A stretch of 64,000 bases of DNA from positions 338,956,654-339,020,653 of the forward strand of contig JAUPFV010000002.1 in the NCBI GenBank assembly GCA_036936605.1. The letters are read 5' to 3'. Shown in pieces: positions 35,335 to 47,435 of the stretch. Source of the DNA: Limnanthes douglasii subsp. nivea (lineage: Eukaryota > Streptophyta > Magnoliopsida > Brassicales > Limnanthaceae). The notes under the pieces are model-generated. The model was not told the DNA's origin and searched no databases. It saw only the letters and a list, made by a program, of their open reading frames with translations. Position 1 is the first letter of the stretch. Each line of letters starts with the position of its first letter. The translations under genes and the position numbers were made by a program.

Positions 35335-36322
35335 ATGATCCTCCCTACGTCCCAAAATAGTAGACGTTCTAAGTAAAAAATATTGTTCCAATTTATTTGA
35401 CATATTACACTTATCTAGGTATAAATGTATTATTCTTCCAATTTTAACTTTATACTTTTCTTTCCTATTCTTCTTTTATTTATATTTTCTATTTTTTAAC
35501 TGGTGATACTTTGTGTGTTGTCTTTCAAGTCTTTCAATCACTTCTCACTTTAGTCATTCATATTTTTTTTTTCAAATATATTTGGTTAATTAGAATATGT
35601 AAAGGCAGATGGTTTGCTGGTTATAAATAGAATCTTAGTTTAATAAGCATAACCATAGTTATGGGTTCTTACTCTCAAGATAAAAAAAAATGTTGCTTTT
35701 ATTGAAACTCTTTCAAAGAAAAAAGTTGTTAGAAATTTTGATTTAAATGTTATTGATCGGGGTTTCGATTTAAATAAGTATCCAGAAGAAGAAGATGGAG
35801 ATGCTAGTAAAAAAAAATAAGACAAGAAATAAGATTTCAATAAAACTTTGGAAGAAAAAATTTCAACATAGCCCGGATTACTTGTCTTATTTCTTTTTTA
35901 CTAGCATCTTCATCTTCTGGATACTTATTTAAATCGAAACCCCGACCAATAACATTTAAATCAAAATTTCGAACAATTTTTTTCTTTAAAAGAGTTTCAA
36001 TAAGATCAACATTTTTTTATCTTGAGAGTAAGAAGCCATAACTATGGTTATGCTTATGGAACTAAGATTCTATTTATAACCAGCAAACCATCTGCCTTTA
36101 CATATTCTAATTAACCAAATATATTTGAAAAAAAATAATATGAATGACTAAAATGAGAAGTGATTGAAAGACAACACAAAGTATCACCAGTTAAAAATAA
36201 AAGTATAAGATTAAAATTGGAAGAAGAATACATTTATATACCTGGGTAAGTGTAAGGCGTCAAATAAATTGGGACAATATTTTTTGCCCATAACGTCAAG
36301 TATTTTAGGACGGAAGGAGTAA
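35335..36322. mobile_element. Stowaway/mariner-like fold-back element
   Basis: Nearly 1 kb made of two long inverted arms (about 35338-35826 and 35881-36322) with a 54-base centre. The outer ends read CTCCCTACGTCCCAAAATAG and, in inverse, CTCCTTCCGTCCTAAAATAC. This is the Stowaway-type start, followed on the right by TA. Arms agree over most of their length with small indels. Each arm carries a stretch that translates as RGFDLNKYPEEEDGDASKK, perhaps a scrap of captured or transposase coding sequence. Confidence 0.75.
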
Positions 36323-36726
36323 ATCTTTTATCTTTAGTTATTGGGACATGTGCAGGTTCATGTTAAACATACAAGAGAAGAAGAGGTTGTCACGGATCAT
36401 GCATACCTAAAAATGAAAAGTTTCATATTTTAAAAAAATTTAGACAATTAGATTTGTCAGCTAGTTTTGTGTGCGAACCCCAAGAGAGAAGGAGAACACA
36501 ATGTCGTATATAGAGGAAAAAAAACATGTTGATAATTCAAAAAAATAATATCTATTTTATTTCGAACACGTAGAACAAAAATGGTACGAGTTCCATAAAA
36601 AAGTTCAAAAATTCTAAATATAATACCTTAATAAATAATTTTAAAACACCAATTTGTATATTTAGTAACACCTCTAAAACTACTAGAGAAACATTCTATA
36701 ATAACTTTACTGTAAAATCACCCACA

Positions 36727-36829
36727 ACGAAACGTATCTAAAGATAACACAATTCTCGATACAACGAATATAAAACGACCACGAAACATATCTAGACATA
36801 ACACAATTCTCGCTGCAACAAATATAAAT
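36727..36829. repeat. 54-bp tandem duplication
   Basis: Two copies of a unit beginning ACGAAACGTATCTA and ACGAAACATATCTA, each including AACACAATTCTCG. Confidence 0.75.
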
Positions 36830-37266
36830 AAAACAATTTTTTCATAAAATACGTTTGAAAATATTTATAAAATTGTTATTTATTAAAAAAAACTTAGGGC
36901 ACGACTAAGTTGAGAGCAATTTTTAATAATGAGACTCCAAAACTTAAAATATTTTACCCAAAAAATTTTAAAAACAATTTTGAGGCTCACATATAAACAC
37001 TCTTGTGAAGGGTTTCAAAAATATTAAAAAAAAACAGATTTTAGATTCTCATTATAAGAAAACAAATACATCATTATAGCATAATCTCATTTTTCATAAA
37101 AGAAATCGCAATTTAACATAATCTTTTTATTTATTCTATTTGTTTACATTTTTATACAAAAATTTTATTCACTCAAAAAACCTCTAAAAAAATAGTTTAT
37201 TTTAGAAATTCCCTGCTCTTAATTGTTATTTTTGTGTATTTTATTTCGAATTGTTATTTGTGCTCA

Positions 37267-37274
<8 letters not shown>

Positions 37275-37296
<22 letters not shown>
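37275..37296. repeat. Short TA microsatellite
   Basis: About 11 TA units. Confidence 0.9.
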
Positions 37297-37299
<3 letters not shown>

Positions 37300-39236
37300 A
37301 ATTGTTATTTGTCCCCTATATATGACAACAATTAAGACAAAATAAATAACTTTTCATAAGCCATTTCTGACTCGACCCATCTTTCTCTTGGTTCCATCTC
37401 TCCTAGGTTCGTTTTCGTATGTGAAACCACTGATGGAATAACAAGACCTATGCCATACAATCACTATGTTTTATAATAAAAAACACATCAAATTCAGTCA
37501 AGACACGTAGGATGTTCCATAGTGTTAATGATCTTCAAGTTTGTTCCAAACCATAACATTATTTTGCAATTTTAGATCTATACTGTGAAATCTGTAAACT
37601 TTGTGTCACTTAAAACTCTATTTATAGAGTTATTGCATTCATAATAGTTGTGCTAATCAAATATATCCAATGAATAGCAAACACGTTTATCTAATAAAGA
37701 AATGACATCTTCAGTTGCCCGTATTGGCGATAAAAATATAAACTGAACCCAATTTTGGAAAATAGGAGGAATTGAACTCCATTTTCACAATAATTTAGAG
37801 AATCGTATATAGAAATGAAAACACTAATAACCACATTAGACCAACGGTTAATCCTGCAACTCACAATCTAGAGGAATAGGCAGATAACGAGCGGGATCCG
37901 CAGCATTACAGCAACTCGCGCAGCGATGCAGCAAATTTCAATCGCACCACGGAAGCTACTTCCAATGAAGATTACGACCAAATGTGATGGCTTCTATTTT
38001 CGCTCAAACACAATGCTTTAAGCCCAAAAACCAGGCTTTAAAGCTCGAACAATGAACGTAAATACTGTGTTTCTACCCTCATTATTCGAGACTTAAAGCC
38101 TGGGGTTTTAGATGACAGTATAGTGTTCAAACAATAATACAAACCACCTCAGCCGGTTTGTTCGACCATTATCTAATTTTCAGCCACACCTTTCGCTTAC
38201 AGAAATGCAGAAACAAATGGATACTTGTTCAAAAGGCTTGATTTCAAGCCTTCAACTTTAATTCTACACTAGCGGAAAAAAAGAAATAAAAATCACCTTA
38301 CCAATTCAAGATCTTTAAGATGTTTTGGGATTTACATGAAATCTTGCAATCCCATGATCACATGAACCCTATATTTGCTCCCATCTTGCTTCATTGCACC
38401 CTATGAATCCGATTAATAGCTGGAAAACTAATTTGGTCATCCAGATTAGTAATACAATAAAACTGCATAACCTAAAACCTACATGAATGAATACATTTCA
38501 GAAAAACATACGGCGAGTGCATCAGGATTACCAACCGACTACGATTAAGATCGAAAATTGAAACACACCAATAATTTAAGATCGTGATCCAAATATCAAG
38601 AAAATTCCAAAATTTAAAATAGAATAACCTAGATTTAGATCAGGAATGAAACCGTGAAAAAATAGTATCAAGTTCAACCAGAATTGAAGCATGCTATTAT
38701 ACACTTCAAATAATTACCGACAAAAAACCGACATGTTTGACACAACACGAAAAAAGATATATCAGGTTGGATTGACAACCAAAACTATCCTGTCAAACCC
38801 TCAAATTGACCTGCAAAACCTGAAAGAATCAGAAATGACCTGCGAAATCTGAAAACGAAATGGACTTACTATCCACCAAGATCGAGAGGACACTCATCTA
38901 ATGAGTCTATTATATGATAGCTTCATTCGCTCTTGTTAACGCGGCTAAGGAAGACGGCTATTACGGCGGACCTAGATCGGTTGGAGACGTTGGCGATTCA
39001 GATAACCCTAGGTCTGATGGTGGCGGAGGAGGCCATGAAGGGTTAGATAGACCCAAAACAAGGGTTCCTTAAGGTACCAAATGTTAAGAAAAAACTAGTA
39101 ATTCATACCTTTGAGCTTTTCGATATGGGCCTGGGCCTCGGACCGTTTTATTTAACTTCAATTCATCCATCGTATTTTCTTTATTTTAATGACCATTTTT
39201 TCTTGGACCAAGCTAGAGAAAAAAGTCATATTTTGC

Positions 39237-40094
39237 TAGGGGAGCAAAAACCGAAAAAAACCGAACCGACCGACCAAACCAATTCGAAATTTGTCGGTTT
39301 GGTCGGTCTAAAAATAATAATATTCGGTTTCGGTTTTAAAATCGAATAAAACCGAAGCCGACCGAAGTTATATATAGTTGTATACCACTTATACTACTAA
39401 TTAATCTCTTGTCCTAGTGGTCCTAGTTTTAATATCTAAACTGCTTGTGCCATTCATGGCATAGGTTCGAACCCTACAAACGTCTTCCTTTTGGACGAAA
39501 GACGAATTAAGTCGAAACTCTATCGTTCCGTTTCTGTTTTATATATTAAAGTAGTATATTTAATTTTTTTTTATGTATTTTCATTGTACAATATATTTCG
39601 TTTCTGTTTTATATACTAAAGTAGTATATTTATTTTTTTTATGTATTTTCTTTATACAATATATTTTGTTTCTGTTTCAATTTCTTTTATGTATTTTCTT
39701 TGTACAATATTTTTTTTTATTTGTTACACTTAAATAACAATATTATTATAGTATTTATTATATTAAAATTATAACTATAAATTTATTATTATAAATATAA
39801 AAAATTAATAATTAGTTTACATTTTAATTTTTTTTGCAATTTTTTTTTACATTCTTCAACTAAAAAAATAATTCGAAAAAAACCGCACCGAACCGTACCG
39901 ACCAGACGGACCGAACCACACCTCTGTTAAAACCGAAAAACCGACCGAAACCGACCGAAACCGAAAAAACCGAAACCGAAAAAAATCGATTTTTTTATTA
40001 CTAAATCGGTTTAATAATATAAAAACCGAATTATTTTGGTTCGGTTTAAAAATTTATAAAAAAAACCGACCGAACCGACCGAATCTCACCCCTA
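39237..40094. mobile_element. Non-autonomous hAT-type element with 8-bp target duplication
   Basis: 858 bases bounded by TAGGGGAG and, in inverse, TAGGGGTG, flanked by perfect TATTTTGC copies (39229-39236 and 40095-40102). The 8-bp duplication and TAGGGGTG ends are hAT hallmarks. Both ends are filled with CCGAACCGACCGA-type short repeats in inverse orientation. No transposase coding sequence is present. Confidence 0.85.
39410..39475 (+). other. tRNA-like box A and box B inside the hAT element
   Basis: TGTCCTAGTGG (39410-39420) resembles a pol III box A, and GGTTCGAACC (39464-39473) a box B. The spacing of about 43 bases is suitable for a tRNA-derived SINE promoter. No full tRNA fold was established. 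Confidence 0.4.
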
Positions 40095-40506
40095 TATTTT
40101 GCATACTTTTTTTAAAATTTGAATTTGAAATTTTTAAAAAACAAATCCGTCCTTCTATTTACAGGAATGTTATTGGCTCACAAACTAACCGAAATTAGAA
40201 GAAACCCCAAATTTTATCATAAACCCTAACATTTTACTATTTTTATACTAACATTTTACTACGAAATATCGAACGAAGGTAACGATTTCAACTTTAGTTT
40301 TTGTTTACATACGAATCGCACGATTTACACGATGAAATACATAAGTTTCGCATAAAACCCCTGACCATAACCTAGATTTCGCAAATCTTCATGCGACCAC
40401 AATGTTTTTCTTGTCGCGTGATCTATGCAAACATACTGAAATTTTTGTTTATGTTATGCGATTGTTTAGATATCAGGTTCTTTACGCATATTGTTATTCG
40501 TTGTAG

Positions 40507-40651
40507 GAGGAATCAGGCCAACCACCATATATGATGACTGATTATGTAAAAATCATCACAACCGATTAGTTATTTACGAAGCCATAATTTGATGCTTTTG
40601 TTGACGAGGAATCCAAGAATATTAAATTCGCCACCATTATAAAGTTATATG
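40507..40651 (+). pseudogene. Second MULE-OTU transposase, N-terminal part (before the Tat insertion)
   Basis: The exon begins after TTCGTTGTAG (acceptor at 40506) with GAGGAATCAGG and matches the start of exon 2 of the first MULE-OTU gene: MTDYVKIITTD here against MANYNQIFTTDN there, then VDEESKNIKF against VDKENKSIGF. Two in-frame stops (TAG, TAA). The exon is cut at 40651, where the 11-kb Tat element begins. The preceding intron also carries GCGAAG-like words as in the first copy. The corresponding first exon was not found, perhaps lost upstream. Confidence 0.8.
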
Positions 40652-41058
40652 TGATAAGGAAGAATAAAAGACAATGAGAAAATCGTAAAGAAGAAGCATG
40701 ATAGGAGAAAATTGTAAAGAATAAGTATGATATGAGGAAAATGTAAAGAGGAAGTTGTGTTAGGGGAAATTTTTATAAATTATCAAAGAAATAGCTAGAA
40801 TAAGAAGAAGATAAGATGTAGGGACTAAAAATGTAATAAATGGGAATTAAAGCGTGTGGGGCCCGCAATTGTACTATAAAAGGACCACACACGCTTCACA
40901 GATCCCAAGACGAATATAATATTACTTTCTCTCTCTACTTAAGCTAAGCTCCCACTTTCCCTCTCTAAACAGCTCCTAAACAAAGTAATTCAACCTACAT
41001 TGACACTAAGAGATTCTCGTATCACATAATCACCCTCGGATATTCTTCAAACTCTTCA
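40652..41058 (+). repeat. 5' LTR of the complete Tat element
   Basis: 407 bases with a TATA box TATAAAAGG at 40875-40883. The downstream part is rich in CTCTCTCT. Confidence 0.95.
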
Positions 41059-41059
41059 G

Positions 41060-41078
41060 TGGCGCCGTCTGTGGGAAA
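41060..41078 (+). other. Primer-binding site of the complete Tat element
   Basis: TGGCGCCGTCTGTGGGAAA starts one base after the LTR. The tRNA partner is not assigned here; the TGGCGCC start fits a tRNA ending GGCGCCA. Confidence 0.85.
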
Positions 41079-41130
41079 CGAATATCATTCTGACGAAAAT
41101 CGCTTCCTGGAAATAGTTTCGAGGAAAACT

Positions 41131-42486
41131 ATGGAAGAGCAAGGGGACGATTTTGTCAACAATTGCGAGGAAAACCTAGTGGGCGATGACTATCGGAATG
41201 ACATGGAGGATGAGGCGCATAAGGGCCAGCGAGTAGAAGACACTTTCGATGCCTCAGACCTATTGGCTCGAAGGAATTAACTGTTGCTGGAGATCGAAAG
41301 ATTGAAGGCGAAAAAGGAAACCGTACAGGAAAATCTTCGTTCTGAGATACGGAGGGAGCCAGCTAGTGGGAAAGAGGAGCACGAAACCGATTTTCGTCCT
41401 AAAAACAGGGACGATAGATACAGGGGATACGAACGGCGATCGTCGAGGAGGAAAGAAAAGCGACATTTGGATTCGTCTGACTCAAGCGATTATTCTCGAT
41501 ATAGTTCGTCGGAGACATCTCCTAGGAGAAATCACAGAAAGAAAAAGCACGGCCGAGGACACGCTGATTATCGAAGGGGAAGAAGCTCGGAGAGGAAGTC
41601 TCCGAGGGAGAAGAGTTACCGTGCTCAAGTTGACGATCGGGCTTATGGACAAGCGAAGTTTCTTGTTAGAAAAGAAGACATGGGCCCGCGAAATTCGGAG
41701 TGACATCATCAATATATTATGTCGTCCGAGAAAGGGTTGTATTTTCCGAACAATGACAATTTAAGATCCAACGTTTATCATACGGGTCACAATTGGAGAG
41801 TTTCTCCTCTGTCCCCGGACATTTTGGTGGGAAACCTCCCAAAGCATTTCGATATCTCGAAGTTAGAAAAATTCGATGGGACGCAAGATTCAGATAATCA
41901 CATCGAACAATTCAAAAATTTCATGATTAATTTCGACGATGATGATAAGTTGTTGTGTAGAGCGTTTTTTCAGACCTTTAAGGTGGTAGCTTCCAAATGG
42001 TATAATAGGCTTCCGCAGGGCTCGATAAAGAATTTCGACATGTTCTGGAATATCTTCAGACAACACTTTGTGGGGAGCAAAACGTTCAGAGCTAACGGAG
42101 ACACGATAATCTATTGCAGACAACAGGTTGGGGGGAGCTTGAAGAATTACACCAATCGGTTTGTCAAAACGAAAACTGACATGGAGTATTGTAAAGATTC
42201 AGTGGCACTTGCAGCTTCCAGGATGGGCTTACTCCCCGGATTGTTGAAGGATACGGTGGCGGAGAGTCAGGCAATGACCTTTGGAGCATTGTTGGATCAG
42301 GTCGAGAAGAGAATTCTGGTGGAGGAGACTCATGCATCAGAGAAAGGATCCGGGGATCAGTTGGATCAGAATCAATTTCAAAGATCTGAGCCGAGTAGTC
42401 AAGGGCCCCGTGCCAATGTTCAAGCCAAAAGTACGGGTCGATATCCGCCGAGGCAGAAAACAAACTCACAGCAAAATTACAATTAA
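41131..42486 (+). pseudogene. gag of the complete Tat element
   Basis: One reading frame from ATG 41131 with in-frame stops at 41278 (TAA), 41701 (TGA) and 42484 (TAA). An acidic N-terminus is followed by a very basic Arg/Ser-rich segment (41390-41690), then the capsid domain (41719 on: LPKHFDISKLEKFDG, FKVVASKWYNRLPQG, FWNIFRQHFVGSK, TFGALLDQVEKRI). The stops show loss of function, though the frame itself is kept. Confidence 0.88.
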
Positions 42487-42498
42487 GGAACCAGACCC

Positions 42499-43461
42499 AT
42501 GTCGAATAAGTGGGTTCGACCAGACTATTTTGCGGAGCTGACGGAAAATATTGCCGCTATATTTGACAAGGCAAGATCTACGGTACCATTCAGGAAGCCT
42601 TTTCCTATACAGACTCCGAGGGAAAGTAGATGCGTTAATAAGTATTGCAAGTATCACGAGGACATTGGGCACGATACCAAGGACTGCATAGCTTTGAAAA
42701 AAGAAGCTCAAGCTTTGATCGAGAATGGAATGTTATTAGAGTTTGTCAAAAAGCACTCCCAGAAGAACGTTGTGGTGAAAGCTATCCCAAAGAACACTGA
42801 CACAGCCATGGTAATTTCCGAAGGGGTCGACGACTTTGACATTAATCAAGAATATTTGGATCCCAAGGAGAGGAGGAACAATGTGAATATGGTGGAAGAG
42901 GTTATTCCGAGGGAGAGGGTGAATAACCTTTGTGCTTTCTTCGATTCACTGGAAATCTTTAGAGGAGATACAATTGCGGGAAATTCCAATAGCTCGCGAA
43001 AGAGGCACATGGTCAACCTGACTACCCAGATCGAAGTGGGGGTGTCAGCAAAAATGCACCGATTACCCTCCCTCATCATTTGTTTTGACAACGATGATAT
43101 GCAAAATGTTGCAGGCCTGCATGAGGATGCGGTGGTGATCGCCGCAGGCATCGCTGGGGATCAAGTTCAGAAGATACTTATCGATACAGGAAGTTCAGCG
43201 AATATCTTGTTTATGAGCACTTATAGGAGAATTTCTGACCCACCAGTTATCCGACGATCCGACAGGACTATAGTGGGCTTTACCGGTGCTACAGCGGTGG
43301 TGGTTGGAGAGTTTCAGTGTGTGGTCGAGTTGAGTCGCGGGCCATTCAAGAAAGAGTTTGAAGTATTGTTTATTGTCTTTGACGCGCCAACTTTGTATAA
43401 CGCCATTCTGGGTCGCTCTTGGTTGTCCCGGATGCATGGCGTAATTTTGACGGTGCATTAG
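42499..43461 (+). pseudogene. C-terminal gag and aspartic protease of the complete Tat element
   Basis: Same frame as gag. CKYHEDIGHDTKDCIALKKE (42645-42704) is the Cys/His knuckle region typical of Tat gag. The protease follows, with an intact active site LIDTGSSAN (about 43178-43204) and YNAILGRSWL near 43398. The frame ends at TAG 43459; sequence beyond stays in the same frame to RT, so this TAG is a mutation inside a continuous polyprotein. Confidence 0.88.
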
Positions 43462-45035
43462 TGTCTAAAGTATGTGGTTGGGAACAATGTCGGGATAATC
43501 AGAAGTAGCCAGAAAATGGCTCGTGAATGTTACCAGATAGCTTTATCCTCGAAGGGAGTTTGGGGAGAAGCGTCAGATAAAGCATAGCAATTAAAGGGGC
43601 CTTCCTCTAAAGTCATCCCATGTGATGATCCGAGGGAGACCCCCGAGTTTCTGGTCCCGAAAGAAGATTCCGAGACACATGAATTTGCGAGTGGCAAATC
43701 TCTGAAGATCGGAGTAAAACTTTATTTGGACTTTAGAGAAAGGTTAATTGCATTTTTATCTAACAAACTCGATATGTTTGCTTGGTGTGCACAGGATGTC
43801 ACCGGAGTGCCATCGGAGATCATATGTCATAAACTTGCGGTATGACTTGACGTTCGACCTATTATCCAGAAGAGGAGACCAGTCTCTCCGGAAAAGGCTT
43901 CCGCTATTCTTTTGGAGGTAGAAAGGCTACTAAGCATAGGCTACATTCGCGAGTCGCATTATCTCGTATGGGCATCGAATTCAGTGTTGGTACGGAAGAA
44001 GAATGTCAAGTGGATAATGTGCGTTGACTTCACAGATTTAAACAGAGTTTGTCCCAAGGATCCATTTCCAGTGCCCCGCATTGATCAGTTAGTAGATTCG
44101 ACCTCTGGTAACCGACTGTTGTCTTTCATGGACGCTTACTCAGGGTACAACCAAATCTGGTTAGATGCTAAAGATGAAGAAAGCACTTCTTTTATTACCG
44201 AGAGAGGGTTATACTGCTACAAGGTTATGCCGTTTGGCTTAAAGAATGCAGGGGAAACTTATTAGCGCCTGGTCAATAAAACCTTTGAGGGACAGATTGG
44301 ACGGAACATGGAAGCCTATATCGATGATATGCTAGTCAAACGTTCGTGGGATGAAGATCATTTTGCTGACCTTGAGGAGAAGTTTAACAATTTAAGTAAG
44401 GTCAATTTGAAACTCAATCCGGAGAAGTGCATCTTCGGGGTGAGGTCGGGCAAATTTCTTGGTTACATGATCAGCGAAAAAGGCATCGAGGCTGATCCAG
44501 AACAAATAAAAGCTTTAGTCACCATGAATCCCCCCGGAATATCAAAGAAGTCCAAGTTCTGACAGGGAGATTGGCCGCTCTGAATATATTTATTTCTCGG
44601 TCTTCGGATAAATGTGCACCCTTCTTCAAGGTGTTGTGAAATGCGAAACAGTTTCATTAGACCGGCGAGTGTTCAACCGCTTTTCACCAAATCCAAGAGT
44701 ATCAGACGTCCCCTAAGGTATTGTCTAAAGCATTGGTAGGGGAGAAATTAATTGTCTATGTAGCAGTGTCAGGTTGTGCGGTCAGTGCTGTTCTACTCCG
44801 CGAAGAGGAATCTCTTCTGAAACCTATCTATTATGTCAGTAAGAGTTTGCTGGATACGGAAAAACGATATCTCAAGTTGGAGAAGGTATCGTTGGCTTTA
44901 GTAACGGCTGCTCGGAAAATTAGACCTTACTTCCAGGCACATCCTATAATCGTTTGGACAAATTTTCCCTTGAAGGGTTTGTTACAGAGGTCTGATATCT
45001 TTGGAAGGATGACTAAATGGTCGGTGGAACTATGA
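43462..45035 (+). pseudogene. Reverse transcriptase and first RNase H of the complete Tat element
   Basis: RT motifs in order: WIMCVDFTDLNRVCPKDPFP (44011-44070), FMDAYSGYNQI, MPFGLKNAG, YIDDMLVK (about 44314) and FLGYMIS. In-frame stops at 43585, 43843 and 44263; a shift of frame near 44540 leads into GRLAALNIFISRS and the first RNase H (VSGCAVSAVLLREE, LKLEKVSLALVTAARK). Stops near 44636 and 45033 follow. The RT catalytic pair DD is intact, but the polyprotein is not. Confidence 0.9.
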
Positions 45036-46043
45036 GATTTTGACATAGCATTTGAGCCTCGAACGGCGATAAAAGCCCAAGTTTTAGCTGATGTTTTGGT
45101 CGAGTTCCATTCAGATAAAGAGGATAAAGAAGTCATTGACGATTTTGATGAAACGGAATGGTCGGTAAGAACAGATGGGGGGTCGAACATTTCTGGAAGT
45201 GGGGCAGGCGTCCAATTGATTTCTCCAGAAGAGATAGCTATGTTCCAAGCTATTCGGTTCGGCTTTAAGGCCACTAACAATGAAGCGGAGTATGAAGCTG
45301 CATTAGCGGGTTTGCGTTTAGCTCGGATATATGGGGCCAAAAAGGTTAAACTGATCAGCGATTCACAGTTAGTAATAAACCAAGCTTTGGAGGAATCCGA
45401 GGCCAGAAAAGATAAGCTGATACAGTATTTGCAAGCATTAAAAGACTTAGTATCTGAGTTTCAGGAAGTTAAGTTTGAACATGTTCGAAGGGAAGCAAAT
45501 GTTGTCCCAGATTCTTTGGCTTCGGCCACACGAACGGAGGGATACCCATGGGTCTTGATTCAGGAACGTCCCTCGATCATGATTGATGTGGAGCATGAAA
45601 TGAACGTTAACGAGGAGAGCAATGTGATCAAAGACGATTGGAGATCAGCCATTATTGACTTCCTCGAAAATGATACTTTACCCATCGGAAAGTACGAGGC
45701 GAGGAAAATCAGGTTTAAATCTCATGGGTATGTTATGCTGGGAGGCGTGCTGTATAAGAAATCTTTGAGTCGACCATTACTACGATGTCTAAACAAGGAC
45801 GAGTCACAAATCATCCTATCCGAATTGCACGATGGGGAAGGATCTGTCTATTGTGGGTATAAGGCATTAATTCGTCGGGTGTTTCTGGCTGGTTATTATT
45901 TGTCGACTATTGCCTCAGATGCAAAATATTTGGTAAAACGATGTGACACTTGTCAGCGCTATGCCAATGTGATCCACAAGCCGGGGGTATTATTGGAGAG
46001 TATTTCGGAAGCAGTCCCATTCGATAGGTGGGCATCGATTTAG
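45036..46043 (+). pseudogene. Second RNase H and integrase zinc region of the complete Tat element
   Basis: RTDGGSNISGSGAG, ATNNEAEYEAALAGLRLA and LISDSQLVINQALE form an RNase H of the archaeal-like type that marks Tat elements. Downstream is the integrase N-terminal region ending CDTCQRYANVIHKPG; its second zinc-binding His appears replaced (SVYCGYKAL where Tat relatives have a His). The frame is lost just before the integrase core. Confidence 0.85.
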
Positions 46044-46939
46044 TTGGACCTTTACCAATGGCATCCGGTGGCAGGCAAACCATAATTGTCGCAGTGAATT
46101 ATTTCTCTAAGTGGGTAGAAGCAGAACCCTTAGAAGGGACAAAGGCCAAAGATGTAATCAAATTTGTGGTGTCAAACATTTTCTGTCGTTTTGGCGTGCC
46201 ATTGCAAGTCACAACGGATAACGGGCCTCAGTTTGATAACAAGGAGTTTAAAAGTTTTTGCCTCTCTAGGGGCATACGACAATGTTTTTCTGCCCCATTT
46301 CATCCTCAAGCTAATGGGCAGGTGGAGGTGACCAATCGCACAATTCTGGATGGTTTGAAAAATAACTTGGAAGGAAAGGCAGGAAAATGACCTGATTATT
46401 TACAAGAAGTATTGTGGGCTTACATGACAACTCCACGAACAGCCACGGCTGTATCCCCATTTGCCTTAGTATATGGCATGGATGCCATTGTTCCTTCATA
46501 GATTGTTTTCCCTTCATATCGTGTGGCAACGTATACAGCGGAGGCGAATGACCAAAACAGAGCACTGGCGTTAGATTTGGTTGAAGAAAAAAGACAACGA
46601 GCACAGTTGACGTCCCTCCATTATCAAACTCTTATGCGGAGTCGATATGCGTCTAAAGTAAAGCATAGAGACTTCAATGTGGGAGACAAAGTACTACGAA
46701 AAGTCTTTTTGCATACTAAAGACAAGAGTCTGGGCAAAATGGGACCAAATTGGGAGGGTCCTTATGAGGTCACTGAGAAAGTAAAACCCGGAACATATCG
46801 GCTAAAAGACAAGGAAGGGCGATATCTCCATCTCCCATGGAATATTGAACATTTAGAGCTATATCTTGGAATGAGAAAGTTGTCCCTTTTGTATATGAAA
46901 GTTCTGAACATAGTGAGGGCATACTCTTTCCTACCCTGA
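46028..46939 (+). pseudogene. Integrase of the complete Tat element
   Basis: The core has all three acidic residues in context: DLVGPLP, TTDNGPQF and GQVEVTNRTIL. A TGA at 46388 and a TAG at 46499 interrupt the frame. The C-terminal part (FNVGDKVLRKV, LGKMGPNWEGPYEV, WNIEHLELY) is the usual GPF/Y-type module. No chromodomain follows. Confidence 0.88.
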
Positions 46940-47019
46940 TAGACACTGGAAGGTTTTAACGAGGTGTTCAGTGACCTACTTAATATGACGTACTTTTTGC
47001 CTTAAACTATTTTTCGGGT

Positions 47020-47435
47020 CACAATAACTTGTGCCTCGAATTTGTCCCTATCTTAAACTATAACTTGGGTCACAATGAGTTGTGCCTCGAATTTCTCTTT
47101 ATCTTCAACTATGATTTGGGTCATAATGATTTATGCCTCGAATCTTTCTTTGCCTTAAACTATAATTTGGGTCACAATGAGTTATGCCTCGAATTTCTCT
47201 TTATCTTCAACTAAGATTTGGGTCATAATGATTTATGCCTCGAATCTTTCTTTGCCTTAAATTATAATTTGGGTCAAAACAACTTGTGCCTCGAATTTTT
47301 CCCTATCTCAAAATATTGTTTGGGTTATGCTAATGAGCGCCTCGAATTATTATTTGGATACATTCTGCTTTGTACTTCAAACTATTTCACCCTTCAAATT
47401 ATAACTTGGGTCTCTTCGAATTATTCTTTGAGACA
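47020..47435 (+). repeat. 51-bp tandem repeat after pol
   Basis: About seven copies at a strict spacing of 51 bases: CACAAT/CATAAT starts at 47020, 47071, 47122, 47173, 47224, 47275 and about 47325. Each contains TGCCTCGAAT and TTGGGT. As 51 is a multiple of three, one frame reads a 17-residue repeat (LGHNELCLEF...) almost without stops. Confidence 0.9.

Larger units (their letters stand above)
36323..39236. other. Gene-poor stretch
   Basis: Mostly AT-rich. A GC-richer part (37880-39070) contains a minus-strand ATGGCCTCCTCC start near 39035 that stops after 12 codons; it could be a decayed 5' exon, but nothing more supports a gene. No other feature seen apart from the two repeats listed separately. 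Confidence 0.45.

Noticed and set aside
36901..37220. MITE with GAGAGCA / TGCTCTTAA ends
   Set aside because: Ends match over only a few bases and no target duplication is visible.
38880..39070. Minus-strand gene start (ATGGCCTCCTCC)
   Set aside because: The frame stops after 12 codons and no following exon could be joined.
39464..39473. Genuine tRNA gene
   Set aside because: Box A and box B are present, but I could not form acceptor and anticodon stems from the surrounding sequence.
47020..47435. CRISPR-like array
   Set aside because: Units are contiguous tandem repeats without unique spacers, in a plant retrotransposon.
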